A DNA stretch of 64,000 bases from Lysobacter enzymogenes (GCF_017355525.1 NZ_CP067395.1:3689001-3753000), one strand, 5' to 3'. Positions 1 to 9,046 are shown, numbered from the stretch's first letter. The notes: a model not told the origin generated them from the letters alone. Program-made: numbers and translations.

Positions 1-1168
1 CGGAATTGAAGCAGCCGCCGAAGTGGTGCAGCGCCAGCACCTTGCCGCTGGAGCGCGCGATCACCGGCGAACCCGAGCTGCCGCCTTCGGTGTCGCAGTA
101 ATAGCCCACGTCGCTGTTGGTGGCGTTGCCGTTGACGCTGGGCGCATCGACGCGGCACTTGCCGCCGCTGTTCTGGGTGTCGGCGACGCTGAGCTCCTTC
201 ATCCGCCCGCCCGGATGGCCGGCGATGAAGATGCCTTCGTTGGCGACCGCGGCGCGCGGATCCAGGCCGAGCGAACCGAAGCTGGAGATGTTGGCGAAGT
301 TCTTCACCGTGAACAGGGTGTAGTCCAGGGTGGCGTCGGTCTTGAGCATCTGGTCGCCCGCGACCTTGGTCACCGTCGCCTGCGCGCCGGTGCAGGTGCT
401 GCGCTGGTAGTTGAACCAGAACTCGGCGCCGGCCACGCCGGCGGCGCTGTTGATGCAGTGGTTGTTGGTGAACATGCGGTTCTGCGAGCTCACCCGCCAT
501 GCGGTGCACAGGCTGCCGCCGCTCATGACCGCGCGCGCCACCGGCTTGGAGCCGTTGAAGGCCTGGGTGTCGCTGGTCGAATAGCAGGCCGCGGCCTGCT
601 TGTTGTCGGTGCCGCAGATCGACTTGCCGCCGACGTCGGTGCTCAGCAGGCCTGCGTTCTGCAGCTCCGGCAGCATGTCGTCCGGATAACCTTCGAGATA
701 ACGCGTGACCTTGACCCCGTGATCCTTGCGCCACGGCTCGCGCGCCGTGCCGACCAGGCGCAGCACCGCGACCGGTCCGGAGATCGACATCGCCGAGAAC
801 CGGGTCTTGCCGTCTTCGCCGAGATCGGCGGCGACGGTGTGGCCGTCGCGGCGATCGGCGCTGTAGCGATACACCTCGCTGCCGTCGGGGCTGGCGACTT
901 CGAGGGTCACGCCGGCCGGCAGCGAGAAGTGTTCGAAGTGCACCTTGATGAAGGACGCGTCCGGGGTGCGGATTTCCACCTGCTTGGCGCCGGCGTCGAC
1001 GCCGGCGCGGCCGACGCGGCCGGGCTGCGCACCCAGTTGCAGATCGGCGGCGCGCACGTCGGCGATCTTGATCGGCGCCGGCGCGGTCTGCGCGTTGGCC
1101 GACAGCGACAGGCACAGCGCGCTGGCGAGCAGCGCGGGTACGAACAGCTTGGACATTGCGTGGTTCAT
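1..1168 (-). CDS. Secreted trypsin-like serine endopeptidase, C-terminus cut by window edge
   Basis: I translated this strand by hand, since the gene runs off the window. It opens with ATG at 1168 and a signal peptide (MNHAMSKLFVPALLASALCL, then LSANAQ). About 150 residues of propeptide or beta-rich N-terminal domain follow, then a chymotrypsin-fold catalytic domain. The triad is visible: His in TNNHC, Asp in TLDYTLF, and Ser in EGGSSGSPV. Many Cys residues suggest disulfides. The reading frame is still open at base 1 after LALHHFGGCFNS. The family resembles extracellular S1 proteases and lysyl-endopeptidase-like enzymes of Lysobacter. A role in degrading external protein is inferred; the cleavage specificity cannot be read here. 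Confidence 0.88.
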   Translation of the reverse strand, partial: MNHAMSKLFVPALLASALCLSLSANAQTAPAPIKIADVRAADLQLGAQPGRVGRAGVDAGAKQVEIRTPDASFIKVHFEHFSLPAGVTLEVASPDGSEVYRYSADRRDGHTVAADLGEDGKTRFSAMSISGPVAVLRLVGTAREPWRKDHGVKVTRYLEGYPDDMLPELQNAGLLSTDVGGKSICGTDNKQAAACYSTSDTQAFNGSKPVARAVMSGGSLCTAWRVSSQNRMFTNNHCINSAAGVAGAEFWFNYQRSTCTGAQATVTKVAGDQMLKTDATLDYTLFTVKNFANISSFGSLGLDPRAAVANEGIFIAGHPGGRMKELSVADTQNSGGKCRVDAPSVNGNATNSDVGYYCDTEGGSSGSPVIARSSGKVLALHHFGGCFNS

Positions 1169-1518
1169 TCGCTGGTCCCTCCTGGGATGTAGCGGCGCGA
1201 ACACGGCTTGAGGCGATGAGGCGTGCGGGCGCGCGCCGACGCGCCGCGCGCGGGCGGCGGTCGGGCGTGGCGAGTGCTGCGCCGGAGACGATGGTTGAGG
1301 TGGCGCACGGCGAGGCCCCGCCGTGCGCGGGCGACCTTGGCAAATGCGGCGGGGGCAAACCGTGATCGCGGTGGGTTACGCGGCGCGCGGATACAGGTCG
1401 GTGGCGGAACCTTGATAGCCGGCTCAGGGCGATTGAGGCGCGGGTAAGACGCGTTCAGGGCGTTGCGGGTGAAGGGGTGCGCGTTGCGGCAGGACAGCAA
1501 TGCGTAAGTGGGTGGCGG

Positions 1519-1561
1519 GAGTTGGGAGTTGGGAGTTGGGAGCTGGGACTTGGGATGCGGG
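1519..1561. repeat. G-rich heptamer-type tandem repeat
   Basis: Three copies of TTGGGAG are followed by degenerate copies (CTGGGAC, TTGGGAT). Runs of three G spaced by four bases could form a G-quadruplex on the plus strand. It is related in type to the repeats at 61391-61435 and 61656-61703. Confidence 0.6.
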
Positions 1562-1609
1562 ACGACAGATCCTCTGCCGCCGCAGCAAGACACCACGGCC
1601 CCGCCTGTC

Positions 1610-1692
1610 GTCATCCCCGCGAAGGCGGGGATCCAGGGCTTCATCGCGGCATGACTCTGAAGTCTCTGGATCCCCGCCTTCGCGGGGATGAC
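1610..1692. repeat. Palindromic repeat pair, family A (REPIN-like)
   Basis: Two perfectly inverted 27-base arms, 1610-1636 and 1666-1692, each built on GTCATCCCCGCGAAGGCGGG, enclose 29 bases. Each arm is itself a hairpin. Related arms occur at 13462-13548 and as a single copy at 43777-43803. The pair ends 30 bases before the kinase start and could act as a terminator or mRNA hairpin. Confidence 0.85.
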
Positions 1693-1721
1693 ATTCTGGC
1701 GGGGACGCCGGCACGGGAGAA

Positions 1722-4700
1722 TTGCGGCCGGACGCCCCGCCCAAAGTCGCACTCCGCTCGCGCCCCGCCCCCGCCACCGACCCCGTACACTCGACCGACT
1801 CCAATCACCCGGCGCCCGCACCCTTGATCCCCGGCTGGATCCTGCTGCTGGTCTCGGCCGGCTACGTCGGCCTGCTGTTCGCGGTCGCCTACTACGGCGA
1901 TCAGCGCGAGCGCTCGCCGCGCGCGCGCTGGCTGCGCACCGCCGTGTATTCGCTGGCGCTGGCGGTGTACTGCTCGTCGTGGACGTTCTACGGCGCGGTC
2001 GGCACCGCCGCGCGCACCGGCCTGGGCTTCCTGCCGATCTACCTCGGCCCGCTGCTGATGCTGGCGTTCGGCTGGCGCATCCTCGAACGGCTGGTGCTGA
2101 TCTCCGGCGAACACCGCATCGTCTCGATCGCCGACTTCCTGTCCTCGCGCTACGGCCGCGCGCCGGGCCTGGCCGCGCTGGTCGCCGCGGTCGCGCTGAC
2201 CGCGGCGGTGCCCTACGTCGCGCTGCAATTCAAAGCGGTGGCGATGAGCGTGCAGGTGCTCGCCGGCGTGCCCGCCGACGCCGGCCTGCTCGCCGATCCG
2301 GCGTTCTACGTGGCGATGATGCTGGCGGTGTTCGCGATCCTGTTCGGCACCCGCCGCGTCGACGCGACCGAGCACCACCACGGCATGGTCCTGGCGGTGG
2401 CATTGGAATCGCTGGTCAAGCTGATCGCCTTCGTCGCCATCGGCGTGTTCGCCCTGATCCACCTGCCGGGCCTGGGCAATTACGGCGAACGCATGCAGCA
2501 GGCCGCGCGGGTGGTGCTGCAACCCGGCCTGCCCGACGGCTTCGTGACCCAGACCCTGCTCGCGTTCACCGCCATCGTCTGCCTGCCGCGCCAGTTCCAC
2601 GTCGCCGTGGTCGAATGCCAGGACCCCAACGACCTGCGTTCGGCGCGCTGGCTGTTCGGCGGCTATCTGGCGCTGATCAGCCTGCTGGTGGTGCCGATCA
2701 CCCTGGCCGGGCAGGCCGCGCTCGGCGGCACCGGCGTCTCGCCGGACACCTACGTGCTGGCGCTGCCGCTGCAGATGGACCGGCAGGCGCTGGCGCTGAT
2801 GGTCTACATCGGCGGCTTCTCGGCCGCGACCGGCATGGTGATCGTGTCGTCGGTGGCGCTGTCGACGATGGTCAGCAACGACCTGGTCATGCCGCTGCTG
2901 CTGCGCAGCGGCGTGCTGCACGAAGGCGCGCCGCACCAGAGCCCGGGCATCGACCGGCAGGTGCTGTGGGTGCGCCGCGTCACCATCGTGCTGCTGGCGC
3001 TGATGGCCTACGGCTACCACCGCGCCTCGCTCGGCGCGAACGGGCTGGCCCAGCACGGCCTGCTCGCGTTCGCCGCGGTCGCGCAGTTCGCGCCTGCGCT
3101 GATCGGCGGCCTGTACTGGCGCGGCGCCAGCCGCGCCGGCGCGTTCGCCGGCCTGTTCGCCGGCACCGTGGTGTGGAGCTACACCCTGCTGCTGCCGGCG
3201 TTGAGCCGGATCGGCTGGATCGACCAGGGCTGGCTCGCCACCGGCCCGCTCGACATCGCGTGGCTGCGCCCGGAGCAGTTGTTCGGGCTGGTCGGCTGGG
3301 AGCCGCTGACCCACGGCACGTTCTGGTCGCTGCTGTTCAACGTCGGCGCGTTCCTGTTCGTGTCCGCGCGCCAGCGCCCGCGCCTGCAGGAACAGTTGCT
3401 GGCCGCGCCGTTTCTCGACCCGTACGTGCGCCGTCCCGCGCTCGGCCCCGGCGGCTGGGCCGGCAGCGTGCGCGGCGGCGAATTGCTGGCGCTGGCCGAG
3501 CGCATCGTCGGCGAGCGCCACGCGCGCCGCGCGTTCGAGGACTACGCGCGCCAGCAAGGCCGCGAGTGGCAGCCCGAACAACCCGCCGACCGCGCCCTGG
3601 CGCAGTTCACCGAACGCCTGCTGGCCGCGGCGATCGGCGCCGCCTCGGCGCGCCTGACCCTGACCAGCGCGCTGCGCGGTTCGGGCATGGAACTGGGCGA
3701 AGTGGTCGCACTGCTCGACGAGGCCAACCAGGAGCTGCGCTTCAACCGGCAGGTGCTGTCGACGACGATGGAAAACATCAGCCAGGGCGTCAGCGTGGTC
3801 GATCCGCAGATGCGGCTGGTGGCGTGGAACCGGCGCTATCAGGAACTGCTCGACTACCCCGACGGCATGCTCTACGTCGGCCGTCCGGTCGCCGACCTGC
3901 TGCGCTGGAACGCCGAGCGCGGCGAGATGGGGCCGGGCCCGCTCGACGAAGCCAGCATCGACGAGCTGGTGCGCCGGCGCCTCGCGCATCTGCGCGCGGG
4001 CGCGCCGCACCTGTTCGAACGCGTGCGCCCGAACGGCCAAGTGATCGAAATGGTCGGGCGGCCGTTGGTCGGCGGCGGCTACGTCACCAGCTACAGCGAC
4101 GTCACCGACTACAAGCGGGTCGAACAGGCGCTGCGCGAGGCCAACGAGAACCTGGAGCAACGCGTCGAGCAGCGCACCCAGGAAGCCGAATCGGCGCAGC
4201 AGTCCAAGACCCGCTTCCTCGCCGCGGTCAGCCACGACGTACTGCAACCGCTCAACGCCGCGCGTCTGTTCACCGCGGCGCTGCGCGAGAGCGACAGCCC
4301 CGACGAACAACGGCGCCTGGCCGAACGCGTCGACGCCTCGTTGCGCGCGGCCGAGGACCTGCTCGACGGCCTGCTCGACATCTCGCGCCTGGACGCCGGC
4401 GCGCTGCGTCCGGAGCCCAGCGATTTCGACGCCGGCGAACTGCTGCGCGAACTGGCCGCGCAGTACGCGCCCAGCGCCGCCGGCCGCGGCCTGTCGCTGC
4501 GCGTGCGCGCGCCGCTCGGCGCGATGCCGGTGCGCAGCGACCGCCGCCTGCTGCGCCGCGCCTTGCAGAATTTCCTCGCCAACGCGCTGCGCTACACCCG
4601 CGAAGGCGGCGTGCTGATGGCCGCGCGCATGCGTCCGGGCGCATCGGCGGCCGAGCCGGGCCGGGTCGAGCTGCAAGTGTGGGACACCGGCCCGGGCATC

Positions 4701-5315
4701 CCCGAGCACCATCTGGAACAGATCTTCGACGAGTTCCAACGCTTCGACCAACCCGGCAGCGGCGGCGAACGCGGCCTCGGCCTGGGCCTGTCGATCTGCC
4801 AGCGCATCGCCCGCACCCTCGACCACCCGCTGCGGGTGCGCTCGCACATCGGCCGCGGCAGCGTGTTCTCGATCAGCGTGCCGTGGGGCCAGGTGCCGCG
4901 CGAAGCCGCGCCGGCCGAGGCCGCGCAGGCGGGGCTGGCCGATTCGCTGGCCGGCCTGCGCGTGCTGTGCATCGACAACGACCGCGAGATCCTCGACGGC
5001 ATGCGCGCCCTGCTCGACCGCTGGGGCGCGACCGCCCTGCTCGCGGCGACCGTCGACGACGCGCTGGCGCTGCTCGGGCAAACGCCCGACGTGGCCCTGG
5101 TCGATTACCACCTGCACGACCGCCTCGACGGCCTGGCCACCATCGACGCGCTGCGCGCGCGGCTCGGCCGCGAACTGCCGGCGGCGCTGCTGACCGGCGA
5201 CGGCAGCGACGCGCTCAAGCACGCCGCGCGCGACCGCGGCTGCCGGGTGCTGACCAAGCCGATCAAACCGGCTTCGTTGCGCGCGTTCCTGGCGGCGCAG
5301 CGACCGGCGGCGTGA
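1722..5315 (+). CDS. Hybrid sensor histidine kinase/response regulator with sodium-solute-symporter-like sensor domain
   Basis: This 1197-residue protein has a multi-pass N-terminal half (first membrane helix near residue 36, IPGWILLLVSAGYVGLLF) resembling the SSF symporter fold, to about residue 550. A PAS domain follows from about 675 (TMENISQGVSVVD). The HisKA phospho-acceptor is SHDVLQPLNAARLF (His near 837). The ATPase boxes are NFLANALRYTREGG, DTGPGI and GLGLGLSI. A C-terminal receiver has DN near 1082, Asp near 1127 (ALVDYHLHD) and Lys in TKPIKP. This matches CbrA/NahK-like hybrid kinases that couple transport or metabolite sensing to phosphorelay. No ATG fits: the called start is TTG at 1722, and TTG at 1824, just before the first helix, is an alternative. 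Its output partner is unknown; the NarL-type regulator at 9047-9715 is one candidate. Confidence 0.9.
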   Translation: MRPDAPPKVALRSRPAPATDPVHSTDSNHPAPAPLIPGWILLLVSAGYVGLLFAVAYYGDQRERSPRARWLRTAVYSLALAVYCSSWTFYGAVGTAARTGLGFLPIYLGPLLMLAFGWRILERLVLISGEHRIVSIADFLSSRYGRAPGLAALVAAVALTAAVPYVALQFKAVAMSVQVLAGVPADAGLLADPAFYVAMMLAVFAILFGTRRVDATEHHHGMVLAVALESLVKLIAFVAIGVFALIHLPGLGNYGERMQQAARVVLQPGLPDGFVTQTLLAFTAIVCLPRQFHVAVVECQDPNDLRSARWLFGGYLALISLLVVPITLAGQAALGGTGVSPDTYVLALPLQMDRQALALMVYIGGFSAATGMVIVSSVALSTMVSNDLVMPLLLRSGVLHEGAPHQSPGIDRQVLWVRRVTIVLLALMAYGYHRASLGANGLAQHGLLAFAAVAQFAPALIGGLYWRGASRAGAFAGLFAGTVVWSYTLLLPALSRIGWIDQGWLATGPLDIAWLRPEQLFGLVGWEPLTHGTFWSLLFNVGAFLFVSARQRPRLQEQLLAAPFLDPYVRRPALGPGGWAGSVRGGELLALAERIVGERHARRAFEDYARQQGREWQPEQPADRALAQFTERLLAAAIGAASARLTLTSALRGSGMELGEVVALLDEANQELRFNRQVLSTTMENISQGVSVVDPQMRLVAWNRRYQELLDYPDGMLYVGRPVADLLRWNAERGEMGPGPLDEASIDELVRRRLAHLRAGAPHLFERVRPNGQVIEMVGRPLVGGGYVTSYSDVTDYKRVEQALREANENLEQRVEQRTQEAESAQQSKTRFLAAVSHDVLQPLNAARLFTAALRESDSPDEQRRLAERVDASLRAAEDLLDGLLDISRLDAGALRPEPSDFDAGELLRELAAQYAPSAAGRGLSLRVRAPLGAMPVRSDRRLLRRALQNFLANALRYTREGGVLMAARMRPGASAAEPGRVELQVWDTGPGIPEHHLEQIFDEFQRFDQPGSGGERGLGLGLSICQRIARTLDHPLRVRSHIGRGSVFSISVPWGQVPREAAPAEAAQAGLADSLAGLRVLCIDNDREILDGMRALLDRWGATALLAATVDDALALLGQTPDVALVDYHLHDRLDGLATIDALRARLGRELPAALLTGDGSDALKHAARDRGCRVLTKPIKPASLRAFLAAQRPAA

Positions 5316-5471
5316 GCGGCGCGGCCGATGCCATCGGCCGGCCGCGGGTCCGCGCCGCTGTCCGCTGAGGTCCGCGCGCCTTATCCTGATCCGGTTCTGC
5401 GTCGGAGCCGAAGCGAATCGCCGCGCCGCGGCCGATCCGTACCGACGCTCCATCGAGCCAGGGGAAAATCG

Positions 5472-5936
5472 ATGCGCCTACGCAAACGTTTCGTCGCCGC
5501 GCTGGCGCTGGCCTGCGCCGCCGGCCTCGCCGTCGCCGCACCCGGGCGCGAACCGGCCCAGCCGCGTCTGGACGGGATCTATCAAGCCGATTCGGGTCGC
5601 GGCCACTTCTTCTACCTGCGCTTCTACGCCGACGGCGTCGTGGTCTCGGTGACCTCGCCGGAACCGGCGGAACAGGTCAACGACTGGTTCAACCGCGGCT
5701 GCGCCGCACTGCCGCGCGGCGCCTACACGCGGCGCGACCAACGCGTCGAATTCGTCACCCGCGCGCGGGTCGGCTCGGTCGAGTACGCCGGAACGCTCGC
5801 GCACGACCGCTTCGACGCGCATGTGCGCTCGTTGATCAACGGCCACGAATCGGACCAGACGTTCCGTTTCGTCCCGATCGCCAAGCTCAGCGAACAGCCC
5901 TCGGCGGACGCGCCGCCCGCCTGCGGGGCCGGCTAG
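5472..5936 (+). CDS. Secreted hypothetical protein, about 154 residues
   Basis: The ATG at 5472 is preceded by AGGGGAA at a suitable distance. An N-terminal signal peptide ([23 protein letters not shown]) is clear. The mature part is a compact beta-rich sequence (LDGIYQADSGRGHFFYLRFY) with two Cys (RGCAALP and PACGAG). I do not recognise a family. It lies 156 bases after the kinase on the same strand with its own ribosome-binding site, so co-transcription is possible but not shown. A periplasmic or extracellular location is inferred from the signal peptide. Confidence 0.7.
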   Translation: MRLRKRFVAALALACAAGLAVAAPGREPAQPRLDGIYQADSGRGHFFYLRFYADGVVVSVTSPEPAEQVNDWFNRGCAALPRGAYTRRDQRVEFVTRARVGSVEYAGTLAHDRFDAHVRSLINGHESDQTFRFVPIAKLSEQPSADAPPACGAG

Positions 5937-6284
5937 GCGGACCGACGGCGGTTCAGGCTGCCGCGCCCGCAACCGGCTCAATCGCGCCTCGCGCAGCGTT
6001 GAGCGCCCAGCGGCCTGAACGGTTAACTTTTTCCGCTGAACGAAGCGGGCCGAATCGCGTTTTCCGCCTTGAGATCGGCGCTCATCGTCGACACCATAAC
6101 GCCCGGATGCCTGGCCACTTCGCGTTGCGACGGATCGCGACGAATCGACCGCAGGGACCTCAAGCGCCGGCGTCCACTCCCCGCTGCCGTCTGTCTTGCG
6201 CCCCAGGCCCGCTCGCGCGGGCCGCAGGCGCGCGGCCGGGTGCGCTACGCTGGCGCTTCGAGCACTCGCCCCGACCGGCCGGCC
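5937..6284. other. Gene-free spacer
   Basis: About 350 bases without a convincing coding region on either strand. The longer open frame that crosses it lacks a ribosome-binding site before 6285 and reads as low-complexity Arg/Pro sequence. A short inverted pair (GTTCAGGC near 5951 and GCCTGAAC near 6013) is the only structure noticed. Confidence 0.5.
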
Positions 6285-6806
6285 ATGCAGCCGCAGCATT
6301 CGAAGCTCCCGAACTCGTCCGATCCGACGCATCCGCGCCGCTACCGCGTGCGCATGCCGCTGCTGTTCGGCTTCGGCGCTCTGACTTGCGCAGCGACCGT
6401 GGTCTTGGTCGCGACCGCCGTCTATCAACACGCGTGGACCGCCGTGACGGTCCTGACCCTGCTGTTCGGCGGCTCCGGCATGGCGCTGATGCTGATGGCC
6501 GCGCCGCTGGAAGGCGACGAGGACGGACTCACCGTTCGGCGTCTGCATCGGCACACACGCATCGCCTGGAGCGACATCGTCGCCGCGCAGGGCGATGCCG
6601 ACCGGTTGCTGCTGCGCACGCGCGGATCGCGCGAATCGCTGCTGTCGTATTCGTATTGGCGCGGCGAGGACCGCAACGGGTTGTATCTGCTGATCCGCGA
6701 GAAATTCGCCGCCCACGGCACCGAGGTCGCGCCGCGCCTGCGCGCCTTCCTGCGCATGGACGAGGATTTCCTCCAGCCCCTGCCCCGGGACGACGACGCG
6801 ACCTGA
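6285..6806 (+). CDS. Small membrane protein with PH-like cytoplasmic tail
   Basis: About 173 residues from the ATG at 6285. Two adjacent membrane helices, about residues 25-70 (LLFGFGALTCAATVVLVATA and the segment around VTVLTLLFGGSGMALMLMAA), precede a soluble domain. That domain starts EGDEDGLTVRRLHRHTRIAWSD, the pattern of bacterial PH-like domains in which a TM pair is followed by 'v.e.GL..r......i.W.dI'. No enzymatic motif is visible. It stands alone between the secreted protein and the DUF2167 operon. The family call is tentative and the function unknown. Confidence 0.62.
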   Translation: MQPQHSKLPNSSDPTHPRRYRVRMPLLFGFGALTCAATVVLVATAVYQHAWTAVTVLTLLFGGSGMALMLMAAPLEGDEDGLTVRRLHRHTRIAWSDIVAAQGDADRLLLRTRGSRESLLSYSYWRGEDRNGLYLLIREKFAAHGTEVAPRLRAFLRMDEDFLQPLPRDDDAT

Positions 6807-6984
6807 GCCGTCGCCGCGCGCGCCCGACGCCGCCGGTCGCCGCCCGACGCCATTGCCGATGTGACGCAGTGCCCATAAGCTGTCGCCGCCCGCACCGATC
6901 CAAGGACGCGATCGCGGGCCGGACGTAGGGGTACGTCCGTCAGCGTCTCTCACAGACGTTCATCGACACAGGGGATTCCACACC

Positions 6985-7845
6985 ATGCGCAAGCGCCTGC
7001 TTTGCGTCCTGACCGCGCTCGCGCTGGCCACCGCCGCCGCGACCGCCGCCGCCCAAGATCCGGCCGACGCGCTGGCCAAACTCGCCTGGCAGATCGGCCC
7101 GACCCAGGGCGCCATCGCCGGCAAGGCGACGGTCAAGGTGCCCGACGGCTATGTCTTCCTCGGCGCGGCCGAGACCCGCAAGCTCAACGAGCTGCTGCAC
7201 AACCCGCCGTCCGGCGACGACGAGTTCACCCTCGCGCCGAAGGACCTGCACTGGTTCTCGTTCTTCCACTACAGCGACATCGGCTATGTGAAGGACAACG
7301 AGAAGCTCGACCCCGACGCGATCCTCGCTTCGGTGCGCGAAGGCACCGAGCAGTCCAACGAGGAGCGCCGTCGCCGCGGCTGGGAAACCATGCACGTCGA
7401 GGGTTGGAGCTTCAAGCCGCAGTACGACAAGACCCTCAACAATCTGGAATGGGCGATCCTGGCCTCGGCCGAGGGCAGCAGCGAGAAGATCGTCAACTAC
7501 AACACCCGCCTGCTCGGCCGTCATGGCGTGACCGAAGTGGTGCTGGTGTCGGATCAGTCCGGGCTTACCCAGGCGGTCGGCGAGTTCAAGCAACTGGTGC
7601 CGGGTTACGCGTTCAACGACGGCGAGAAGTACACCGAGTTCCGTCCGGGCGACCACGTCGCCGAGATCGGCCTGGCCGCGCTGATCACCGGCGGCGCCGC
7701 CGCGGTGGCGAGCAAGAAGGGCGTGTTCGCGGCGATCGGCCTGTTCCTGGTCAAGGCCTGGAAGCTGGTGCTGGTCGGCCTGGCGGCGGTCGGCGGCGCG
7801 ATCGGCAAGCTGTTCGGACGCAAGAAGGATTCGTCCGGGCAATGA
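6985..7845 (+). CDS. DUF2167 family membrane-anchored protein
   Basis: This 286-residue protein has a signal peptide (MRKRLLCVLTALALATAAAT) and a long periplasmic domain. Hallmarks of DUF2167 are IGPTQGAIAGKATVKVPDGY near residue 35, HWFSFFHYSDIGYVKDNEK and the closing block YTEFRPGDHVAEIGLAALIT. One or two C-terminal membrane helices (about 228-275) end in a basic tail (GRKKDSSGQ). The biochemical role of the family is unknown; some homologues sit in stress or envelope operons. The stop overlaps the next start (ATGA), so it heads a translationally coupled three-gene operon. Confidence 0.85.
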   Translation: MRKRLLCVLTALALATAAATAAAQDPADALAKLAWQIGPTQGAIAGKATVKVPDGYVFLGAAETRKLNELLHNPPSGDDEFTLAPKDLHWFSFFHYSDIGYVKDNEKLDPDAILASVREGTEQSNEERRRRGWETMHVEGWSFKPQYDKTLNNLEWAILASAEGSSEKIVNYNTRLLGRHGVTEVVLVSDQSGLTQAVGEFKQLVPGYAFNDGEKYTEFRPGDHVAEIGLAALITGGAAAVASKKGVFAAIGLFLVKAWKLVLVGLAAVGGAIGKLFGRKKDSSGQ

Positions 7846-8546
7846 GCCCGCAGACGCTCCAGCTGCTGCTGGCGCTCGGCGTGTTCGCGTTCTATCTGCA
7901 CGATTCGGCGCTGCTGCTGCATTACGACGAAATCGTGCTGACCCGGCGCGGCCGGCGCTGGTTCGCCAGCGCCGGCTCGGACACGCGGCTGGGCGGGCGC
8001 TATCTGTACCTGCCCGACCCGCTGCGTCCGGCCGCGCCGCTGTTCCGCGCCGGCTGGCTGGACGCATCGCAACCGGGCGAGCACTGGGCCGGCCTGGACC
8101 ACTACCTCGCCGCGCTCGCGCGCTTCGCCGCGCCGTGCCGGCTGCTGTGGTGGCTGCTGCTGGTGGCGTTGCCGCTGATGCTGTGGCGCGCCGCGCATCC
8201 GACCGCGATGCTGGCGCTGGCCGCGGCGGTCTACGCCTGCGTGCTGTGGATCGGCCTGCGCCTGTGGCGGCTGCGGCGGGTGCTGGAACTGAGCCGGCGG
8301 CAGGCGCTGACGATGGCGTTCGAACTGCTGTGCTGCCCGCCGCATGCGATCAACGCCGTACGCCGGCTGTGCGAACGCCGCGGCCTGCGCAGCGAGGCCA
8401 TGACCGCGGCGCGGCGCTTGCTCGGCCCTGGCCGAACGGCGACGCTGGCCGGCGAGATCGGCGAACGATTGGATTTGGCCCTGGATTTCCGCGGCGACGA
8501 CCCGAGCCTGCTCGACGCGCGCCAACGCCTGGAGCGACTGCGATGA
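7842..8546 (+). CDS. Membrane protein of unknown function, second gene of the DUF2167 operon
   Basis: About 234 residues from the ATG at 7842, inside the stop of the upstream gene. The sequence starts MSPQTLQLLLALGVFAFYLH, suggesting an N-terminal anchor. A soluble stretch with YDEIVLTRRGRRWFASAGSD follows, then two membrane helices around residues 100-145 (LLWWLLLVALPLMLWRA and the LALAAAVYACVLWIGLRLW segment) and a helical cytoplasmic tail with a Cys pair (ELLCCPPHAIN). No known domain was recognised. Coupling on both sides (ATGA in and ATGA out) argues that its product works with the DUF2167 and J-like proteins. Confidence 0.75.
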   Translation: MSPQTLQLLLALGVFAFYLHDSALLLHYDEIVLTRRGRRWFASAGSDTRLGGRYLYLPDPLRPAAPLFRAGWLDASQPGEHWAGLDHYLAALARFAAPCRLLWWLLLVALPLMLWRAAHPTAMLALAAAVYACVLWIGLRLWRLRRVLELSRRQALTMAFELLCCPPHAINAVRRLCERRGLRSEAMTAARRLLGPGRTATLAGEIGERLDLALDFRGDDPSLLDARQRLERLR

Positions 8547-8896
8547 CCTCCACCGAACTGCTCGTCGCCATCGGCGGCGCGGCCCTGGGTTACTGGTTCA
8601 TCGCCGTGGCCTGGCCGCTGCTGCGCGGCCGCCGCGGCGACGATGCCGAGGCGCCCGGCGCAAGCCCGTTCGCGCCGGATCCGCCTTGGCACGAAGTGCT
8701 CGGCGTCGGCGCCGACGCCGAGCGCGCGATCATCGACGCCGCGCACCGGGCCAAGCGCGAGGAATACCTGCCCGAACGCGTCGCCCGCCTCGGCGCCGGC
8801 GCGCGGCGCCAGGCGCAGTGGCGTTTGATGGAGATCGATCGCGCGTATGCGACGGCGATGCGCGAGCTGGGGCTCGGGCGCGACGAACCGCGCTGA
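8543..8896 (+). CDS. Membrane-anchored degenerate J-domain protein
   Basis: 117 residues with one N-terminal helix (LLVAIGGAALGYWFIAVAW), then a short linker. The C-terminal part is shaped like a J domain: PPWHEVLGVGADAERAIIDA, a basic helix II (HRAKREEY), and a helix III ending MEIDRAYATAMRELG. The HPD tripeptide needed to stimulate DnaK is replaced by LPERV. The fold is inferred from spacing and hydrophobic pattern. Without HPD it probably cannot activate Hsp70, so a protein-docking role is more likely. It is the last gene of the ATGA-linked operon. Confidence 0.68.
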   Translation: MTSTELLVAIGGAALGYWFIAVAWPLLRGRRGDDAEAPGASPFAPDPPWHEVLGVGADAERAIIDAAHRAKREEYLPERVARLGAGARRQAQWRLMEIDRAYATAMRELGLGRDEPR

Positions 8897-8938
8897 GCCG
8901 CTGCGCGGGTCGGGCTCGCGCGGCGGCGGCGCTTGGGC

Positions 8939-9017
8939 GGGAGGGACTTCAGTCCCGACGCTCTTGCGCCGGATCGCAGCGGTCCGAACTCAGAGCGTCG
9001 GGACTGAAGTCCCTCCC
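8939..9017. repeat. Long inverted repeat, family C; likely bidirectional terminator
   Basis: Perfect 25-base arms at 8939-8963 and 8993-9017, starting GGGAGGGACTTCAGTCCCGA, enclose 29 bases. It lies between the convergent ends of the J-like gene (8896) and the response regulator (9047), where a two-way terminator would be useful. Confidence 0.8.
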
Positions 9018-9046
9018 ACCTCGAAGCCGGCGCTGCAACGGCCGCA

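Larger units (their letters stand above)
1169..1721. other. Gene-free spacer between divergent genes
   Basis: This spacer separates the minus-strand protease from the plus-strand hybrid kinase. It holds a run of GGGAGTT-like repeats near 1519-1561 and a long inverted repeat at 1610-1692. I see no credible coding sequence. The promoters of both genes presumably lie here, but no clear -35/-10 pair could be picked out. Confidence 0.6.

Noticed and set aside
23..1192. Long plus-strand open frame over the first kilobase
   Set aside because: It is the antisense of a clear serine protease with intact catalytic triad on the minus strand; its own product is low-complexity Ala/Gly/Arg.
1596..1700. Possible insertion-sequence ends or CRISPR repeat
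   Set aside because: There is only a two-arm palindrome, with no transposase and no regular repeat-spacer series; it fits a REP-type element.
1641..5453. 1270-codon minus-strand frame opposite the hybrid kinase
   Set aside because: It reads as Arg/Gln/Ala-rich sequence with no domain, typical of the shadow frame of a GC-rich gene.
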